Positions 22,344 to 31,503 are shown, counted from the stretch's first letter. The stretch is DNA of 32,955 bases from Geobacteraceae bacterium (GCA_029975275.1 JARKPN010000024.1:1-32955), one strand, 5' to 3'. Translations and numbers: made by a program. The notes: generated by a model not told the origin, from the sequence alone.

Positions 22344-24463
22344 CCAAACAACTGCTGCTGGAGATCGGCACGGAAGAGATCCCTGCCGGCTTCCTTCCCA
22401 GGGCCATGGCCGACATGGAAGGCATCATCGCCAGAGAGCTCGCCGCGGCCCGTCTCGACTACGGGGAGATCAGGACCTTTGCCACTCCGCGTCGCCTGGC
22501 CCTGGCGGTCATGGATGTCTCGGCGGTGCAGCCCGATGCCGAGATCACCGAGACCGGCCCGGCCGTCAACGTGGCCTTTGACGCCGAGGGCCGACTGACC
22601 CGGGCGGGCGAGGGCTTTCTGCGCGGCAAGGGGTGGGACGGCTCTCCCTTGAGCGTGGATGCCGGGGCCTTTTCAGCCGGAGCCATCGGGAGGTTCCCCA
22701 ATGCCGGGATCGAGCTGGTCGAGGCGGGGAAGGCGCTCAAGCTGGCGGTCACCAGGACCGAGACCGGCCGTCCCGCCCATGAGCTCCTGTCGGAGATCCT
22801 GCCGCGGCTCGTAGCCGCAATCCCGTTCCGCAAGTCCATGCGATGGGGCGATCTGGACGTGCGCTTCGCCCGCCCCGTACACTGGATCGTGGCACTGTTC
22901 GACGGCATCGTGGTGCCGTTCACCTTCGGCGGCATCGAGAGCGGAGGCGTCTCCCGCGGCCACCGGTTCATGGCCAACCAGCCGTTCCCGGTGCGCGACC
23001 TGGCCCACTACCTGGACGAGTGCGAGCGGCACTTCGTGATCCCCGACCCGGCCCGGCGCAGGGAGATCATCCGTCGCGAGACCCACCGGGTGGCCAAGGC
23101 CGCCGGCGGCCAGCTGATGCCGGACGAGGGGCTGCTGGAAGAGGTGACCTACCTGGTGGAGTACCCGAGCGCGGTGCACGGCACCTTTGACCCGAGCTTT
23201 CTGGAGGTGCCCAAGGAGGTGCTGATCACCTCCATGCGCAGCCACCAGCGCTACTTCTCGGTCACCGACCAGGACGGCAGGCTCCTGCCGGTCTTCATCA
23301 CCATCCCCAATACCCTGGCGGAAGACCCCTCCGTGGTGGTCAAGGGAAACGAGCGGGTGCTGCGCGCCCGTTTGTCCGATGCCCGCTTCTTCTTCGACGA
23401 GGACCGGAAAGTACCCCTGGAGCAGCGGGTGGAGGCCCTGAAAAGCGTGGTCTACCAGCAGAAGCTGGGCACCTCCTACGAGAAGCTGGAGCGCTTCCGC
23501 GAACTGGCGCTCTGGCTGGCGGTCGAGCTGGCCCCGTCCCAGGCCGACAAGGTCCGCAGGGCCGCGACCCTCTGCAAGGCCGACCTGGTCACCGGTATGG
23601 TGGGCGAGTTCCCCGAGGTGCAGGGGATCATGGGGCGGGAGTACGCCCTGCACGACGGCGAAGACCCGGAGGTGGCCGACGCCATCGCCGAGCACTACCT
23701 CCCCACCCAGGCCGGGGGCGAGCTCCCCTCTTCGGCCATCGGCGCCCTGGTTTCTCTGGCAGACAAGATGGACACCATCTGCGGCTGCTTCGGCGTGGGG
23801 CTGATACCGACCGGCTCGGCCGACCCCTATGCCCTGCGGCGCTCGGCCATCGGCATCATCAACATCATGATGGACAAGGGGTACCGGACCCCGCTGGAGA
23901 GCTTCGTCGGAAAATCCCTCGACCTCCTCGCACCCAGGATCACCCGGCCGCGGACAGAGGTCCACGCTGACGTGCTGGAGTTCTTCAGGGCGCGGTTCGT
24001 CAACCTGCTTGCCGACCGGTTCCCGGCCGATGCCGTGGACGCCGTGGTCTCCGCGGGCTTCAGCGACCCGGTGGAGGCGGCGGAAAAGATCGCGGCCCTG
24101 GCCGAATTCAAGCGGCGTCCCGATTTCGAGCCGCTGGCAATCGCCTTCAAGCGGGTCTGCAACATCGTCAAGGGGGGAGTGGATCTCCCGGTGGATGCGG
24201 CGCTGTTCCAGGAGGCGGCCGAAGAAAGGCTGCATGCGGCCTTCAGGGCCGTTGCCGGCAACGTGGCGGCGCGGGTGGCCGAACGGGACTATCTGGCGGC
24301 CCTTTCCGAGATCGCTGCGCTGAAGGAGTCGGTGGACGGCTTCTTCGACAAGGTCATGGTCATGGCCGAGGACGAGCGGGTCAGGAACAACCGGCTGGCC
24401 CTCCTGACCGGCATTGCGCGGATGTTCGGCGCCATCGCCGATTTTTCCAAAATATCCGCCTAG
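22340..24463 (+). CDS. glyS: Glycine-tRNA ligase beta subunit
   Basis: A 707-residue beta chain, needed for tRNA recognition in the alpha2beta2 enzyme. The N-terminus [16 protein letters not shown], the VTRTETG and SMRWG segments, the SHQRYFSV block, an HD-like central region ([14 protein letters not shown]) and the C-terminal DALR-type anticodon domain ([22 protein letters not shown]) are all in the usual order. Length is normal and no frame break is seen. It follows glyQ with a four-base overlap. Confidence 0.97.
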   Translation: MTKQLLLEIGTEEIPAGFLPRAMADMEGIIARELAAARLDYGEIRTFATPRRLALAVMDVSAVQPDAEITETGPAVNVAFDAEGRLTRAGEGFLRGKGWDGSPLSVDAGAFSAGAIGRFPNAGIELVEAGKALKLAVTRTETGRPAHELLSEILPRLVAAIPFRKSMRWGDLDVRFARPVHWIVALFDGIVVPFTFGGIESGGVSRGHRFMANQPFPVRDLAHYLDECERHFVIPDPARRREIIRRETHRVAKAAGGQLMPDEGLLEEVTYLVEYPSAVHGTFDPSFLEVPKEVLITSMRSHQRYFSVTDQDGRLLPVFITIPNTLAEDPSVVVKGNERVLRARLSDARFFFDEDRKVPLEQRVEALKSVVYQQKLGTSYEKLERFRELALWLAVELAPSQADKVRRAATLCKADLVTGMVGEFPEVQGIMGREYALHDGEDPEVADAIAEHYLPTQAGGELPSSAIGALVSLADKMDTICGCFGVGLIPTGSADPYALRRSAIGIINIMMDKGYRTPLESFVGKSLDLLAPRITRPRTEVHADVLEFFRARFVNLLADRFPADAVDAVVSAGFSDPVEAAEKIAALAEFKRRPDFEPLAIAFKRVCNIVKGGVDLPVDAALFQEAAEERLHAAFRAVAGNVAARVAERDYLAALSEIAALKESVDGFFDKVMVMAEDERVRNNRLALLTGIARMFGAIADFSKISA

Positions 24464-24516
24464 TACCTTGGAAGAAAACCACATAAAGAAGAATCACAAT
24501 ATCAGGAGGAATTGGT

Positions 24517-27207
24517 ATGGCGGCGAAATATGTCTACTTCTTCGGCAACGGCGCGGCGGAGGGGACTGCGGAGATGAAGGCCCTGCTGGGCGGCAAGGGG
24601 GCCAATCTGGCGGAGATGACCAGCATCGGGCTTCCGGTGCCCCCCGGATTCACCATCTCGACCGACGTGTGCACCGAGTTTTACAAGAACGACAGGACCT
24701 ATCCCGCCACCCTGCAGGCCGAGGTGGAGGCAAATATCCGCAGGATAGAGGAGCTGCTGGGGAAGAAGTTCGGCGATCCCGGCACCCCGCTGCTGGTCTC
24801 GGTCCGCTCCGGGGCCCGGGCATCCATGCCGGGCATGATGGACACGGTGCTGAACCTGGGGCTGAACGATACCACGGTCCAGGGGATCATCCGCCAGAGC
24901 GGTGACGAGCGGTTCGCCTACGACGCCTACCGACGCTTCGTGCAGATGTACTCCAACGTGGTCATGGGGATGAACGGTTCCCTGCTTGAGGAGCTGCTGG
25001 AGCAGAAGAAGGAGGAAAAGGGGGTCCACCTGGACACCGAGTTGACCGCGGCCGACTGGAAGGAACTGGTCGGCAGGTACAAGGCCAGGATCAGGGAGAC
25101 CCTCGGCAGCGAGTTCCCGGAAGACCCCAAGGAGCAGCTCTGGGGCGCCATCGGCGCGGTGTTCGGCTCCTGGATGAACCAGCGGGCCATCACCTACCGC
25201 AGGCTCCACAACATCCCGGCGGACTGGGGGACCGCGGTCAACGTCCAGGCAATGGTGTTCGGCAACATGGGGAACGACTGCGCCACCGGCGTGGCCTTTA
25301 CCCGCGACCCGTCCACCGGCGAGAACTATTTCTACGGCGAGTACCTGGTCAATGCCCAGGGTGAGGACGTGGTTGCCGGCATCCGCACCCCCCAGCCCAT
25401 CAACCGCGCCAAGCACAAGGACGGCGACCTCCCCTCCATGGAGGAGGTGCTGCCCGAGTGCTACCAGCAGTTGGTGAAGATCCGCGACATCCTGGAGAAG
25501 CATTACAAGGACATGCAGGACATCGAGTTCACCATCGAGAAGGGCAAGCTGTTCATGCTCCAGACCCGCAACGGCAAGCGCACTTCGCGGGCCTCCATCA
25601 AGATAGCCGTGGACATGGTGAAGGAGGGGCTCATCGACGAGAAGACCGCGGTGCTGCGGGTTTCTCCCGGCCAGCTCGACCAGCTCCTGCACCCCTCCCT
25701 CGACCCCAAGGCACCCCGCCAGGTCATCGCCAAGGGGCTGCCGGCCTCTCCCGGCGCTGCCAGCGGCGAGGTGGTGTTCACCGCCGACGAGGCGGAATCG
25801 GCCGCCAAGCTGGGCCTCAAGGTGATCCTGGTCCGGGTCGAGACCAGCCCGGAGGACATCCACGGCATGCACGCGGCCCAGGGGATCCTGACCGCCCGCG
25901 GCGGCATGACCTCCCACGCCGCCGTGGTGGCCCGCGGCATGGGGAAATGCTGCGTGGCCGGCTGCGGCGAGATCAAGGTGGACTATGCGGCCCACGAATT
26001 CACCGTCAACGGCATCACGGTCCGCAAGGGGGACACCGTCACCCTGGACGGCGGCACCGGCGAGGTGATGCTCGGCCAGGTCCCCACGGTCCCGCCCCAG
26101 CTCACCGGAGACTTCAAGACCATCATGGATTTGGTGGACACGTACCGTAAGCTGGGAGTCCGGGCCAACGCCGACACCCCCAAGGACGCCAGGACGGCGC
26201 GCGATTTCGGTGCCGAGGGGATCGGCCTCACCAGGACCGAGCACATGTTCTTCGAGGCGGACCGTATCGCCGCCGTGCGGGAGATGATCCTGGCCGAGGA
26301 CGTGGAGGGACGCAAGAAGGCCCTGGCCAAGATCCTTCCCATGCAGAAGGGCGACTTCATCGGCATATTCCGCGAGATGAAGGATCTGCCGGTAACCATC
26401 AGACTGCTGGACCCGCCGCTGCACGAGTTCCTCCCCCAGGAGGACAAGGACATCGAGGCCCTGTCGAAGACCATGGGCGTGAGCGTCGAGAAGCTGAAGC
26501 ACAAGGTGGAATACCTGCACGAATTCAACCCCATGCTCGGCCACCGCGGCTGCCGTCTCGGCGTGACCTTCCCCGAGATCTACGACATGCAGGTCCGGGC
26601 CATCATGGAGGCTGCCTGCGAGCTGACCAAAAACGAAGGCTTCACCATCGTGCCGGAGATCATGATCCCTCTGGTGGCGGTGGTGGAGGAGCTGAGCACC
26701 CTCAGGGCAAACGCCGTGGCCGTCTGCGAAGAGGTCATGGCCGGCTACGGGGTGCAGGTGAAGTATCTGATCGGCACCATGATCGAGCTGCCGCGGGCCG
26801 CCCTGGTGGCCGACGAGATCGCCCGCGAGGCCGAGTTCTTCTCCTTCGGCACCAACGACCTGACCCAGACCACCTTCGGCCTCTCCCGCGACGACGCCGG
26901 CAAGTTCCTCCCCCTCTACGTGGAGAAGGGGGTCCTCCAGGAGGACCCGTTCGTCTCCATCGACCAGACCGGAGTGGGACAGTTGGTCAAAATCGGCTGC
27001 GACAAAGGGCGCGCCACCCGCGGTAACCTGAAGATCGGCATCTGCGGCGAGCACGGCGGCGACCCGGCATCGGTGATCTTCTGCCACAAGGTGGGGCTGA
27101 ACTATGTCTCCTGCTCACCGTTCAGGGTACCCATCGCCCGCCTGGCCGCGGCCCACGCCGCTCTGCTGGAGCAGCTCGGATCGGAACAGGCGAACCGTAC
27201 CGTATAA
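24517..27207 (+). CDS. ppdK: Pyruvate, phosphate dikinase
   Basis: An 896-residue PPDK, interconverting pyruvate plus ATP and Pi with phosphoenolpyruvate, AMP and PPi; it links lower glycolysis with gluconeogenesis. The N-terminal ATP-grasp domain begins with [29 protein letters not shown]. The swivelling phosphohistidine domain has [15 protein letters not shown] with the catalytic His at about residue 467. The C-terminal PEP/pyruvate barrel carries FGTNDLTQ and the active-site Cys in [16 protein letters not shown] lies just upstream of the ATG. It sits 53 nt after glyS without a clear promoter or terminator between, so partial co-transcription is possible. Confidence 0.97.
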   Translation: MAAKYVYFFGNGAAEGTAEMKALLGGKGANLAEMTSIGLPVPPGFTISTDVCTEFYKNDRTYPATLQAEVEANIRRIEELLGKKFGDPGTPLLVSVRSGARASMPGMMDTVLNLGLNDTTVQGIIRQSGDERFAYDAYRRFVQMYSNVVMGMNGSLLEELLEQKKEEKGVHLDTELTAADWKELVGRYKARIRETLGSEFPEDPKEQLWGAIGAVFGSWMNQRAITYRRLHNIPADWGTAVNVQAMVFGNMGNDCATGVAFTRDPSTGENYFYGEYLVNAQGEDVVAGIRTPQPINRAKHKDGDLPSMEEVLPECYQQLVKIRDILEKHYKDMQDIEFTIEKGKLFMLQTRNGKRTSRASIKIAVDMVKEGLIDEKTAVLRVSPGQLDQLLHPSLDPKAPRQVIAKGLPASPGAASGEVVFTADEAESAAKLGLKVILVRVETSPEDIHGMHAAQGILTARGGMTSHAAVVARGMGKCCVAGCGEIKVDYAAHEFTVNGITVRKGDTVTLDGGTGEVMLGQVPTVPPQLTGDFKTIMDLVDTYRKLGVRANADTPKDARTARDFGAEGIGLTRTEHMFFEADRIAAVREMILAEDVEGRKKALAKILPMQKGDFIGIFREMKDLPVTIRLLDPPLHEFLPQEDKDIEALSKTMGVSVEKLKHKVEYLHEFNPMLGHRGCRLGVTFPEIYDMQVRAIMEAACELTKNEGFTIVPEIMIPLVAVVEELSTLRANAVAVCEEVMAGYGVQVKYLIGTMIELPRAALVADEIAREAEFFSFGTNDLTQTTFGLSRDDAGKFLPLYVEKGVLQEDPFVSIDQTGVGQLVKIGCDKGRATRGNLKIGICGEHGGDPASVIFCHKVGLNYVSCSPFRVPIARLAAAHAALLEQLGSEQANRTV

Positions 27208-27349
27208 CAGGCTGTTGAAAAACTACTGCGGAGGCCGTCTGCTGTGTTACGCGGTGCTCACACCCTCGCCTATCTATGTGATATGTCTCGGGTGCTGCGC
27301 TCCGGGCGCCTTGCATCCGACCTTCCTCGTGACGTTTTTCAACAGCCTG
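27208..27349. mobile_element. 142-bp palindromic MITE-like repeat
   Basis: CAGGCTGTTGAAAAAC (27208-27223) and its exact reverse complement (27334-27349) bound a 142-bp non-coding element that begins on the base after the ppdK stop codon. Ends of this sequence occur on small repeats in Geobacter and other Proteobacteria (recollection, not searched). The stem plus its T-run could also end the ppdK transcript. Confidence 0.65.
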
Positions 27350-27359
27350 ATAAAAGATG

Positions 27360-27398
27360 AAAAAAGCGTCAGGAAGGGCTGAAAAGTTTAGCTGACGC
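27360..27398 (-). terminator. Intrinsic terminator on the minus strand, upstream of the cold-shock promoter
   Basis: Read on the minus strand, GCGTCAG (27398-27392) pairs with CTGACGC (27372-27366) around 19 bases and is followed directly by TTTTTT (27365-27360). It would stop a leftward transcript, yet no minus-strand gene lies to its right before 28329. Confidence 0.5.
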
Positions 27399-27410
27399 AC
27401 ACATTACCAC

Positions 27411-27439
27411 TTGACAGGTTGCCTCCGAGACGTTACATG
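27411..27439 (+). promoter_or_regulatory. Promoter of the cold-shock gene
   Basis: Consensus TTGACA (27411-27416) is followed after 16-17 nt by TTACAT/TACATG (27433-27439). Transcription would start near 27446, giving an untranslated leader of about 65 nt, a common trait of cold-shock genes. Confidence 0.6.
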
Positions 27440-27509
27440 AAATATGCGGCGGGTGCCCGAGCAAGCGCATCTGCAAAATGTGGAAGCAAACCAACAGGAG
27501 GAAGCGGGA

Positions 27510-27710
27510 ATGGCGAAAGGTGTGGTGAAGTGGTTCAATGACAGCAAGGGATTCGGTTTCATCGAGCAGGAAAACGGCGAGGACGTCTTCGTGCACTTCT
27601 CCTCCATCCAGGGAGATGGGTTCAAGACCCTTGCGGAAGGTCAGGCGGTTACCTTCGATGTGATCCAGGGCGCCAAGGGCCCCCAGGCCGCAAATGTCGT
27701 AAAACACTGA
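27510..27710 (+). CDS. Cold-shock protein (CspA family)
   Basis: A 66-residue single cold-shock domain that binds single-stranded RNA and DNA and melts RNA structure. RNP1 (KGFGFI, 13-18) and RNP2 (DVFVHF, 25-30) are intact. GGAGGAAG precedes ATG 27510; the longer frame from 27444 is upstream leader. It is a single-gene unit with its own promoter (27411-27439) and a strong terminator (27737-27763). Whether it is cold-induced or constitutive cannot be told. Confidence 0.97.
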   Translation: MAKGVVKWFNDSKGFGFIEQENGEDVFVHFSSIQGDGFKTLAEGQAVTFDVIQGAKGPQAANVVKH

Positions 27711-27736
27711 CAGCAGAGTGCACCGGCCGTATCAAG

Positions 27737-27763
27737 AGCCCCGGAGAGATCCGGGGCTTTTTT
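27737..27763 (+). terminator. Rho-independent terminator of the cold-shock gene
   Basis: AGCCCCGGA (27737-27745) pairs perfectly with TCCGGGGCT (27750-27758) around GAGA, followed by TTTTT. A textbook intrinsic terminator, 26 nt after the stop codon. Confidence 0.92.
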
Positions 27764-27827
27764 GTGGCGGGGCTTTTTTATGGCGGTGTTTTCAGGAAAG
27801 CCCGGATCCGGGGAAAGGGAAATGACC

Positions 27828-28316
27828 ATGGCCAGGGACAAGACGCCGGTTACCCCGGCGATTCGAATGCTGCGCGAAAAAAAGATTGCGTTCACTCCCT
27901 ACCTGTACGAGTACGAGGAGAAGGGAGGGACCGCCGTATGCACCAGGGAGCTGGGGGTCTCGGAGCACGCGGTCGTCAAGACCCTCGTAATGGAGGACGA
28001 CGCCGGAAACCCGCTGCTGGTGCTGATGCACGGTGACCTGCAGGTCTCCACCAGGGAGCTGGCCCGCCTGCTCGGCGTCAAGACCGTGGTCCCCTGCCCG
28101 CCGGACACCGCAAACCGGCTTACCGGCTACCTGGTGGGAGGGACCTCACCGTTCGGCACCCGGCGCGCCATGCCGGTCTACATGGAAGAGACCATCCTGG
28201 AACTGCCGGAGATCTACATCAACGGCGGCAAGCGCGGGTTCCTGGTGGGGATGTCGCCCCGGGACGCAGAGCAAATTCTCAAACCGGTGCTGGTGAAGGT
28301 CGGGGTGGCCCGCTAG
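27828..28316 (+). CDS. ybaK: YbaK/EbsC-family Cys-tRNA(Pro) deacylase
   Basis: A 162-residue YbaK-type editing protein, which hydrolyses Cys-tRNA(Pro) mischarged by ProRS. Visible family segments: TPAIRMLREKKIAFTPYLYEY at the N-terminus (shown to 20 residues as TPAIRMLREKKIAFTPYLYE), VVKTLVM with the conserved catalytic-site lysine, the GDLQVSTRELARLLG segment, VGGTSPFGTRR and ININGGKRGF-like YINGGKRGFLVGM. ATG 27828 is chosen for the AAGGGA seven bases upstream; ATG 27822 is two codons earlier. It is convergent with the M48 protease gene, stops 12 nt apart. Confidence 0.93.
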   Translation: MARDKTPVTPAIRMLREKKIAFTPYLYEYEEKGGTAVCTRELGVSEHAVVKTLVMEDDAGNPLLVLMHGDLQVSTRELARLLGVKTVVPCPPDTANRLTGYLVGGTSPFGTRRAMPVYMEETILELPEIYINGGKRGFLVGMSPRDAEQILKPVLVKVGVAR

Positions 28317-28328
28317 GAGCCTGCCGCA

Positions 28329-29126
28329 TCATTTCTTATAGTAGCGCATGGCCTCCGGGATCAGCTTCCTGATGTTGGCGATGCGCGACGCGTCCGACGG
28401 GTGGGTGCTCAGGAACTCCGGCGGAGCCGCTCCCCCCTTCTGCGCCGCCATCCGCTGCCAGAGGTTCACGGCCTCGTTCGGATCGTAACCGGCCATGGCC
28501 ATGAAGATCAGACCCAGGTGGTCGGCCTCGTTCTCCTGCACCCGGCTGTAGGGGAGGATGGCCCCGTACTGGACCCCCACGCCGTAGGCCGACATCCAGA
28601 GATTCCGGGTCGCCTCCGGCCTGGCTGCCAGCGCTTCTGCCAGCGCCATCCCGCCGAACTGGGCCAGCAATCCCTGGCTCATCCGCTCGTTGCCGTGCTC
28701 GGCCACCGCGTGGGCGATCTCGTGCGCCATCACTACCGCCAGCCCCGCCTCCCCCTGGGTCACCGGCAGGATACCGGTATAGACCACCACCTTGCCGCCG
28801 GGCATGCACCAGGCATTGACCTCCTTGTCCTCCACCAGGTTGAACTCCCATTGGTAACCGGACAGTCGGCCGCTCATGCCGATGGACGCGAAGTAGCGCT
28901 CGACCGCATGCTGGACCCTGGCGCCGACCCCTTTGACCATGGCCACCTGCGTCTGGTTGGTGCTCAGCCTGTTTTCCTTGAGAAACTTGTCGTACTCCTG
29001 CAGGCTCATGGACATCATGGAGCTGCCGGGTATCAGGTTCAGCTGGGAACGGCCGGTTATAGGCACCGTGGTGCACGCAGCCAGAGCGAACAGTGCGCAA
29101 ACCGATAAGATTTTACGAATGCCCAT
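28329..29126 (-). CDS. M48-family metalloprotease, lipoprotein
   Basis: A 265-residue zinc protease of the M48 family (Oma1/LoiP/YcaL-like), likely acting on damaged envelope proteins in the periplasm. A lipobox LAAC places the lipidated cysteine at residue 18. The zinc site is complete: HEIAH (His135, Glu136, His139) and the third ligand Glu198 in RVQENEADHLG. ATG 29124-29126 is chosen because GGAGGAAG lies six bases upstream and the signal peptide then starts correctly. The upstream region (29127-29200) contains a palindrome AGCATATGCT (29177-29186) that could be regulatory. No terminator is evident. Confidence 0.93.
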   Translation of the reverse strand: MGIRKILSVCALFALAACTTVPITGRSQLNLIPGSSMMSMSLQEYDKFLKENRLSTNQTQVAMVKGVGARVQHAVERYFASIGMSGRLSGYQWEFNLVEDKEVNAWCMPGGKVVVYTGILPVTQGEAGLAVVMAHEIAHAVAEHGNERMSQGLLAQFGGMALAEALAARPEATRNLWMSAYGVGVQYGAILPYSRVQENEADHLGLIFMAMAGYDPNEAVNLWQRMAAQKGGAAPPEFLSTHPSDASRIANIRKLIPEAMRYYKK

Positions 29127-29204
29127 ACGTGACTTCCTCCTTATTCCAACCGGGTATCGTTGTTGCTTTGCAGAAAGCATATGCTAAATAAGCATACCAT
29201 TGAA

Positions 29205-29350
29205 TGCGGACTTTTTCTCGTACGTTCCCCTCTTCAACTCCGGCCCGGCTAAGCCTGATAAAAAGGCATGGCCGTCCGGCCGCCGTGATGGTTATTGAGA
29301 GTTTCGGCGCATACCTTGAAAATTTCGGCAATCTGGTCTATGGTGATTCG
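29205..29350 (-). pseudogene. Frameshifted remnant of an HTH protein (terminase small subunit-like)
   Basis: The minus strand encodes RITIDQIAEIFKVCAETL, which looks like a helix-turn-helix, then PFYQA and a TAG at 29251-29249. Skipping a single G at this TAG restores a continuous reading: PFYQAYRAGVEEGNVREKV. The joined segment resembles the N-terminal HTH of phage terminase small subunits and similar proteins. Only about 48 residues survive, so it is a dead fragment. The similarity is by eye and could be accidental. Confidence 0.3.
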
Positions 29351-29709
29351 ATGCGACGAAGAGGTATAAATCCACATCCAACGCTTCATATGAAGGGTGC
29401 AACGGTCATCATCGCCGTGCTGTTCTCTCTGCAGGGGATAGGAGTATCCTTTTTCAGCGCACTGCCGGAAACGAAATCTCGCTTTCCGGTCTGCAAGAGC
29501 CTGTCCGCCCAGGCCCAGTACGAAACGAAGAAATCTTTGAAGCTCGTTGCGCTGTCGCACAACGCCGTCTGTTTCGAGGTTTTATTTACCGCCTCGTCAA
29601 ACGTCACCCGACGCTCCTGCGCCGTTTTATTGTCTTTCCAGGCAACGGTTCCCAACAGGGGGCCTCCCGCAATACCCCCATCACATCCGGCCTGATGCCG
29701 CCTTACATA
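29351..29709. other. Gene-poor stretch with no convincing gene
   Basis: Lower GC than the flanks. Both strands have open frames (a + frame 29204-29695 and minus frames around 29386-29775) but neither has a good Shine-Dalgarno, codon bias like the neighbours, or a recognisable domain. It probably holds degraded sequence linked to the remnant at 29205-29350. Confidence 0.4.
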
Positions 29710-29742
29710 CCCTTCCTCAGGCATTCGGAAGGGTTTCTTTCT
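29710..29742 (+). terminator. Rho-independent terminator, + strand
   Basis: CCCTTCC (29710-29716) pairs with GGAAGGG (29727-29733) around a ten-base loop, followed by TTTCTTTCT. It points rightwards, with no identified + gene upstream since 28316; it may end a read-through or an unannotated + transcript, and insulates rnk. Confidence 0.55.
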
Positions 29743-29759
29743 AATGTTGGGGTATCCGT

Positions 29760-29882
29760 ATGCTCGGCAACACACAAAACATTACTGCCTTTCCGGACCC
29801 GCGTCTGCGTGAATGGATGGATAACGCCCTTGTTCGCACGCAGCCCATGATTTCAATCACTAAAGAGGTGTATGACCCATGA
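29760..29882 (+). CDS. Candidate 40-residue ORF coupled to rnk
   Basis: ATG 29760 opens a 40-codon frame (starts MLGNTQNITAFPDPRLREWM) whose TGA overlaps the rnk ATG by the ATGA arrangement. A TGGGG seven bases upstream is a weak Shine-Dalgarno. No homology is recognised. The four-base overlap with rnk argues that ribosomes ending here may start rnk; chance is also possible for so short a frame. Confidence 0.35.
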   Translation: MLGNTQNITAFPDPRLREWMDNALVRTQPMISITKEVYDP

Positions 29883-30301
29883 AGAAAACGAGCAGAAAAA
29901 TCTATATAACCGACAATGATATGAATCGTTTGGAAGAGTTGCTTGAAATTGCCAATACGATAAACTGCAGGGACAACAAGCACCTTCAGGAGCTTGCCAG
30001 GGAACTGGAGAGCGCTGAAGTAGTCGAATCTACAGAGATTCCCGCAAAAGTTATTACCATGAACTCTGTGGTAGTGCTGAAAGATTTGGAAACCGGTGAT
30101 GAAAAGCAGTTTACCCTTGTCTTTCCGCGTCAGGCAAATATCGACCAGAACAAAGTGTCCATTCTGGCTCCGGTGGGAACGGCAATGCTCGGCTGCAGCA
30201 TCGGCCACATTATCACCTGGAATGCACCTGCGGGCGTGAAAAAAATGCGGGTGGAAAAAATACTGTATCAGCCAGAGGCGGCCGGGGATTACCACCTGTA
30301 G
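29879..30301 (+). CDS. rnk: Regulator of nucleoside diphosphate kinase (Rnk, GreA/GreB-like)
   Basis: A 140-residue Rnk protein, which binds RNA polymerase like GreA/GreB through its C-terminal domain and affects nucleotide-pool control. It has a short coiled-coil N-terminus (about 1-50; here ITDNDMNRLEELLEIA) and the C-terminal FKBP-like domain (VITMNSVVVLKD, SILAPVGTAMLGCSIG, and the Rnk signature YQPEAAGDYHL). Length fits E. coli Rnk (136). AGAGG lies 10 nt before the ATG. The base composition is more AT-rich than the rest of the window, which may reflect transfer. It is followed 19 nt later by the MreB-like gene. Confidence 0.95.
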   Translation: MKKTSRKIYITDNDMNRLEELLEIANTINCRDNKHLQELARELESAEVVESTEIPAKVITMNSVVVLKDLETGDEKQFTLVFPRQANIDQNKVSILAPVGTAMLGCSIGHIITWNAPAGVKKMRVEKILYQPEAAGDYHL

Positions 30302-30320
30302 TTTCCGGCGGGAGCTTTCG

Positions 30321-31241
30321 ATGGTTGAATACCTGCGTTCATCTTTCCTGAAGCCGGATATCGCCATTGATATCGGCACTGCATGGGTACGGGTAGCTTA
30401 CGGCGCCGCTGGTCTCCATGCGGTGCCGTCCCTGTTCGAGGGGAGGAATGCGTTGAGGGCCGGCGTGATTATCGACCGGGACGCCGTTACGGCGATTCTC
30501 AGGCCTCTTCTCAAAAGGGTACGGCGATTCGGGGTGCTGCCGCCTCGCGTAGTAGCGTGCGTTCCATCCGATGTGACCTCAAAGGAGCATGATACCGTGC
30601 GGGAATGCGTTCTGAAGTCGGGGGCGGCAAATGTCTGCATCGTCCCGGAACCACTCGCCGCGGCCATAGGCGGGGGGCTGGACGTGGCATCCCCCTTTGC
30701 CAGCATGATACTCGATATAGGAGAAGGAGTAACGGATTGCGCGGTAATACGCTCGGGAAAGGTGATTGACATGCATGCCTCGCGGGTAGGCTGCGCCGAA
30801 TTGCGGAGGGCTGTCATAAAGGCCGCGTCGCGGCATATGGGACAGTTCATAGATCGGAACGAGGCTGACAGGCTGCTGCGACGTATCGATGTCGGTAACC
30901 CCATGCATGCAGTCTTACCCGGAAACGTAGCGCCTGTAAGACCAGATGAAGATGTGTACGACTGGAGCCGGTATCGCGAGGCGCTTGAGCCGTTCGTCGA
31001 AAAAATCCTTGGGGTCGCCCAGGCAATGTGGAGGCAGATAAAACCGTCTCTTGGCTGTGAGATAATCGAAAACGGCATTTGGCTGAGCGGCGGGGGCAGC
31101 ATGATGAAAGGAATGGCGAGCAGGCTGGAGGACGCAACCCGCATAAAGGTCAATACGGTAGCCAACCCATTGGAAGCCGTTGTAAGGGGCGCCCACGCGA
31201 TGTTGCCCATAATCACGATACTCAATGGCTGGACCAAGTGA
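30321..31241 (+). CDS. Divergent MreB/Mbl-like actin homologue
   Basis: A 306-residue actin-fold ATPase-like protein. Phosphate-1 loop reads DIAIDIGTAWVRVA, a long VACVPSDVTSKEHDTVRE segment and EPLAAAIGGGL match MreB, phosphate-2 reads LDIGEGVTDCAVI, and the adenosine motif reads WLSGGGSMMKGM. It is shorter than typical MreB (about 340-350) and differs at key places: DLGTANT is DIGTAWV and DIGGGTTE is DIGEGVTD, so ATP hydrolysis may be changed. No mreC, mreD or rodA lies nearby. GGGAG precedes ATG 30321. Possibly in an operon with rnk. A dedicated cytoskeletal paralogue is the likely role; a decaying copy is the alternative. Confidence 0.85.
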   Translation: MVEYLRSSFLKPDIAIDIGTAWVRVAYGAAGLHAVPSLFEGRNALRAGVIIDRDAVTAILRPLLKRVRRFGVLPPRVVACVPSDVTSKEHDTVRECVLKSGAANVCIVPEPLAAAIGGGLDVASPFASMILDIGEGVTDCAVIRSGKVIDMHASRVGCAELRRAVIKAASRHMGQFIDRNEADRLLRRIDVGNPMHAVLPGNVAPVRPDEDVYDWSRYREALEPFVEKILGVAQAMWRQIKPSLGCEIIENGIWLSGGGSMMKGMASRLEDATRIKVNTVANPLEAVVRGAHAMLPIITILNGWTK

Positions 31242-31503
31242 TGCCGATTTGCTTGTGGTCATGGGTCATCCAGAAGTTTTTCAAATGGTCGTCGGTATTG
31301 CCTACAACCGCGTTGAAGACCATCTGCCGGTACAGCCGCTCCGAATCGACCGCGGGATCATTGCTGTACTTCCTGATGATACCCAGTAGGTCCTGGTAGC
31401 GGAGCTGGTAATACCCCTGCGCCTGCAGGAGGGTCTGGAAACTGATCATATGCCGGCGTCCGACCGCAAGAACGTCGAAACGGATTATACGACGGCTCAC
31501 CAT
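31222..31503 (-). pseudogene. HipA kinase fragment
   Basis: The frame reads RRHMISFQTLLQA, then RYQDLLGIIRKYSNDP, then the HipA kinase catalytic-loop region RQMVFNAVVGNTDDHLKNFW. This is an internal piece of about 85 residues; HipA proteins have about 400. The N-terminal half and the segment after the catalytic loop (including the metal-binding motif) are missing, and the frame ends in unrelated residues overlapping the end of the MreB-like gene. No HipB antitoxin is seen. It is a non-functional remnant. Confidence 0.75.

Noticed and set aside
24464-24516. Possible promoter between glyS and ppdK
   Set aside because: Only 53 nt; no convincing -35/-10 pair, only the ribosome-binding site of ppdK.
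29204-29695. + strand frame with a segment recalling Phd/YefM antitoxins (KRHGRPAAVMV)
   Set aside because: The match covers only about 12 residues, no toxin partner follows and the remaining translation has no antitoxin features. The opposite strand gives a better remnant.
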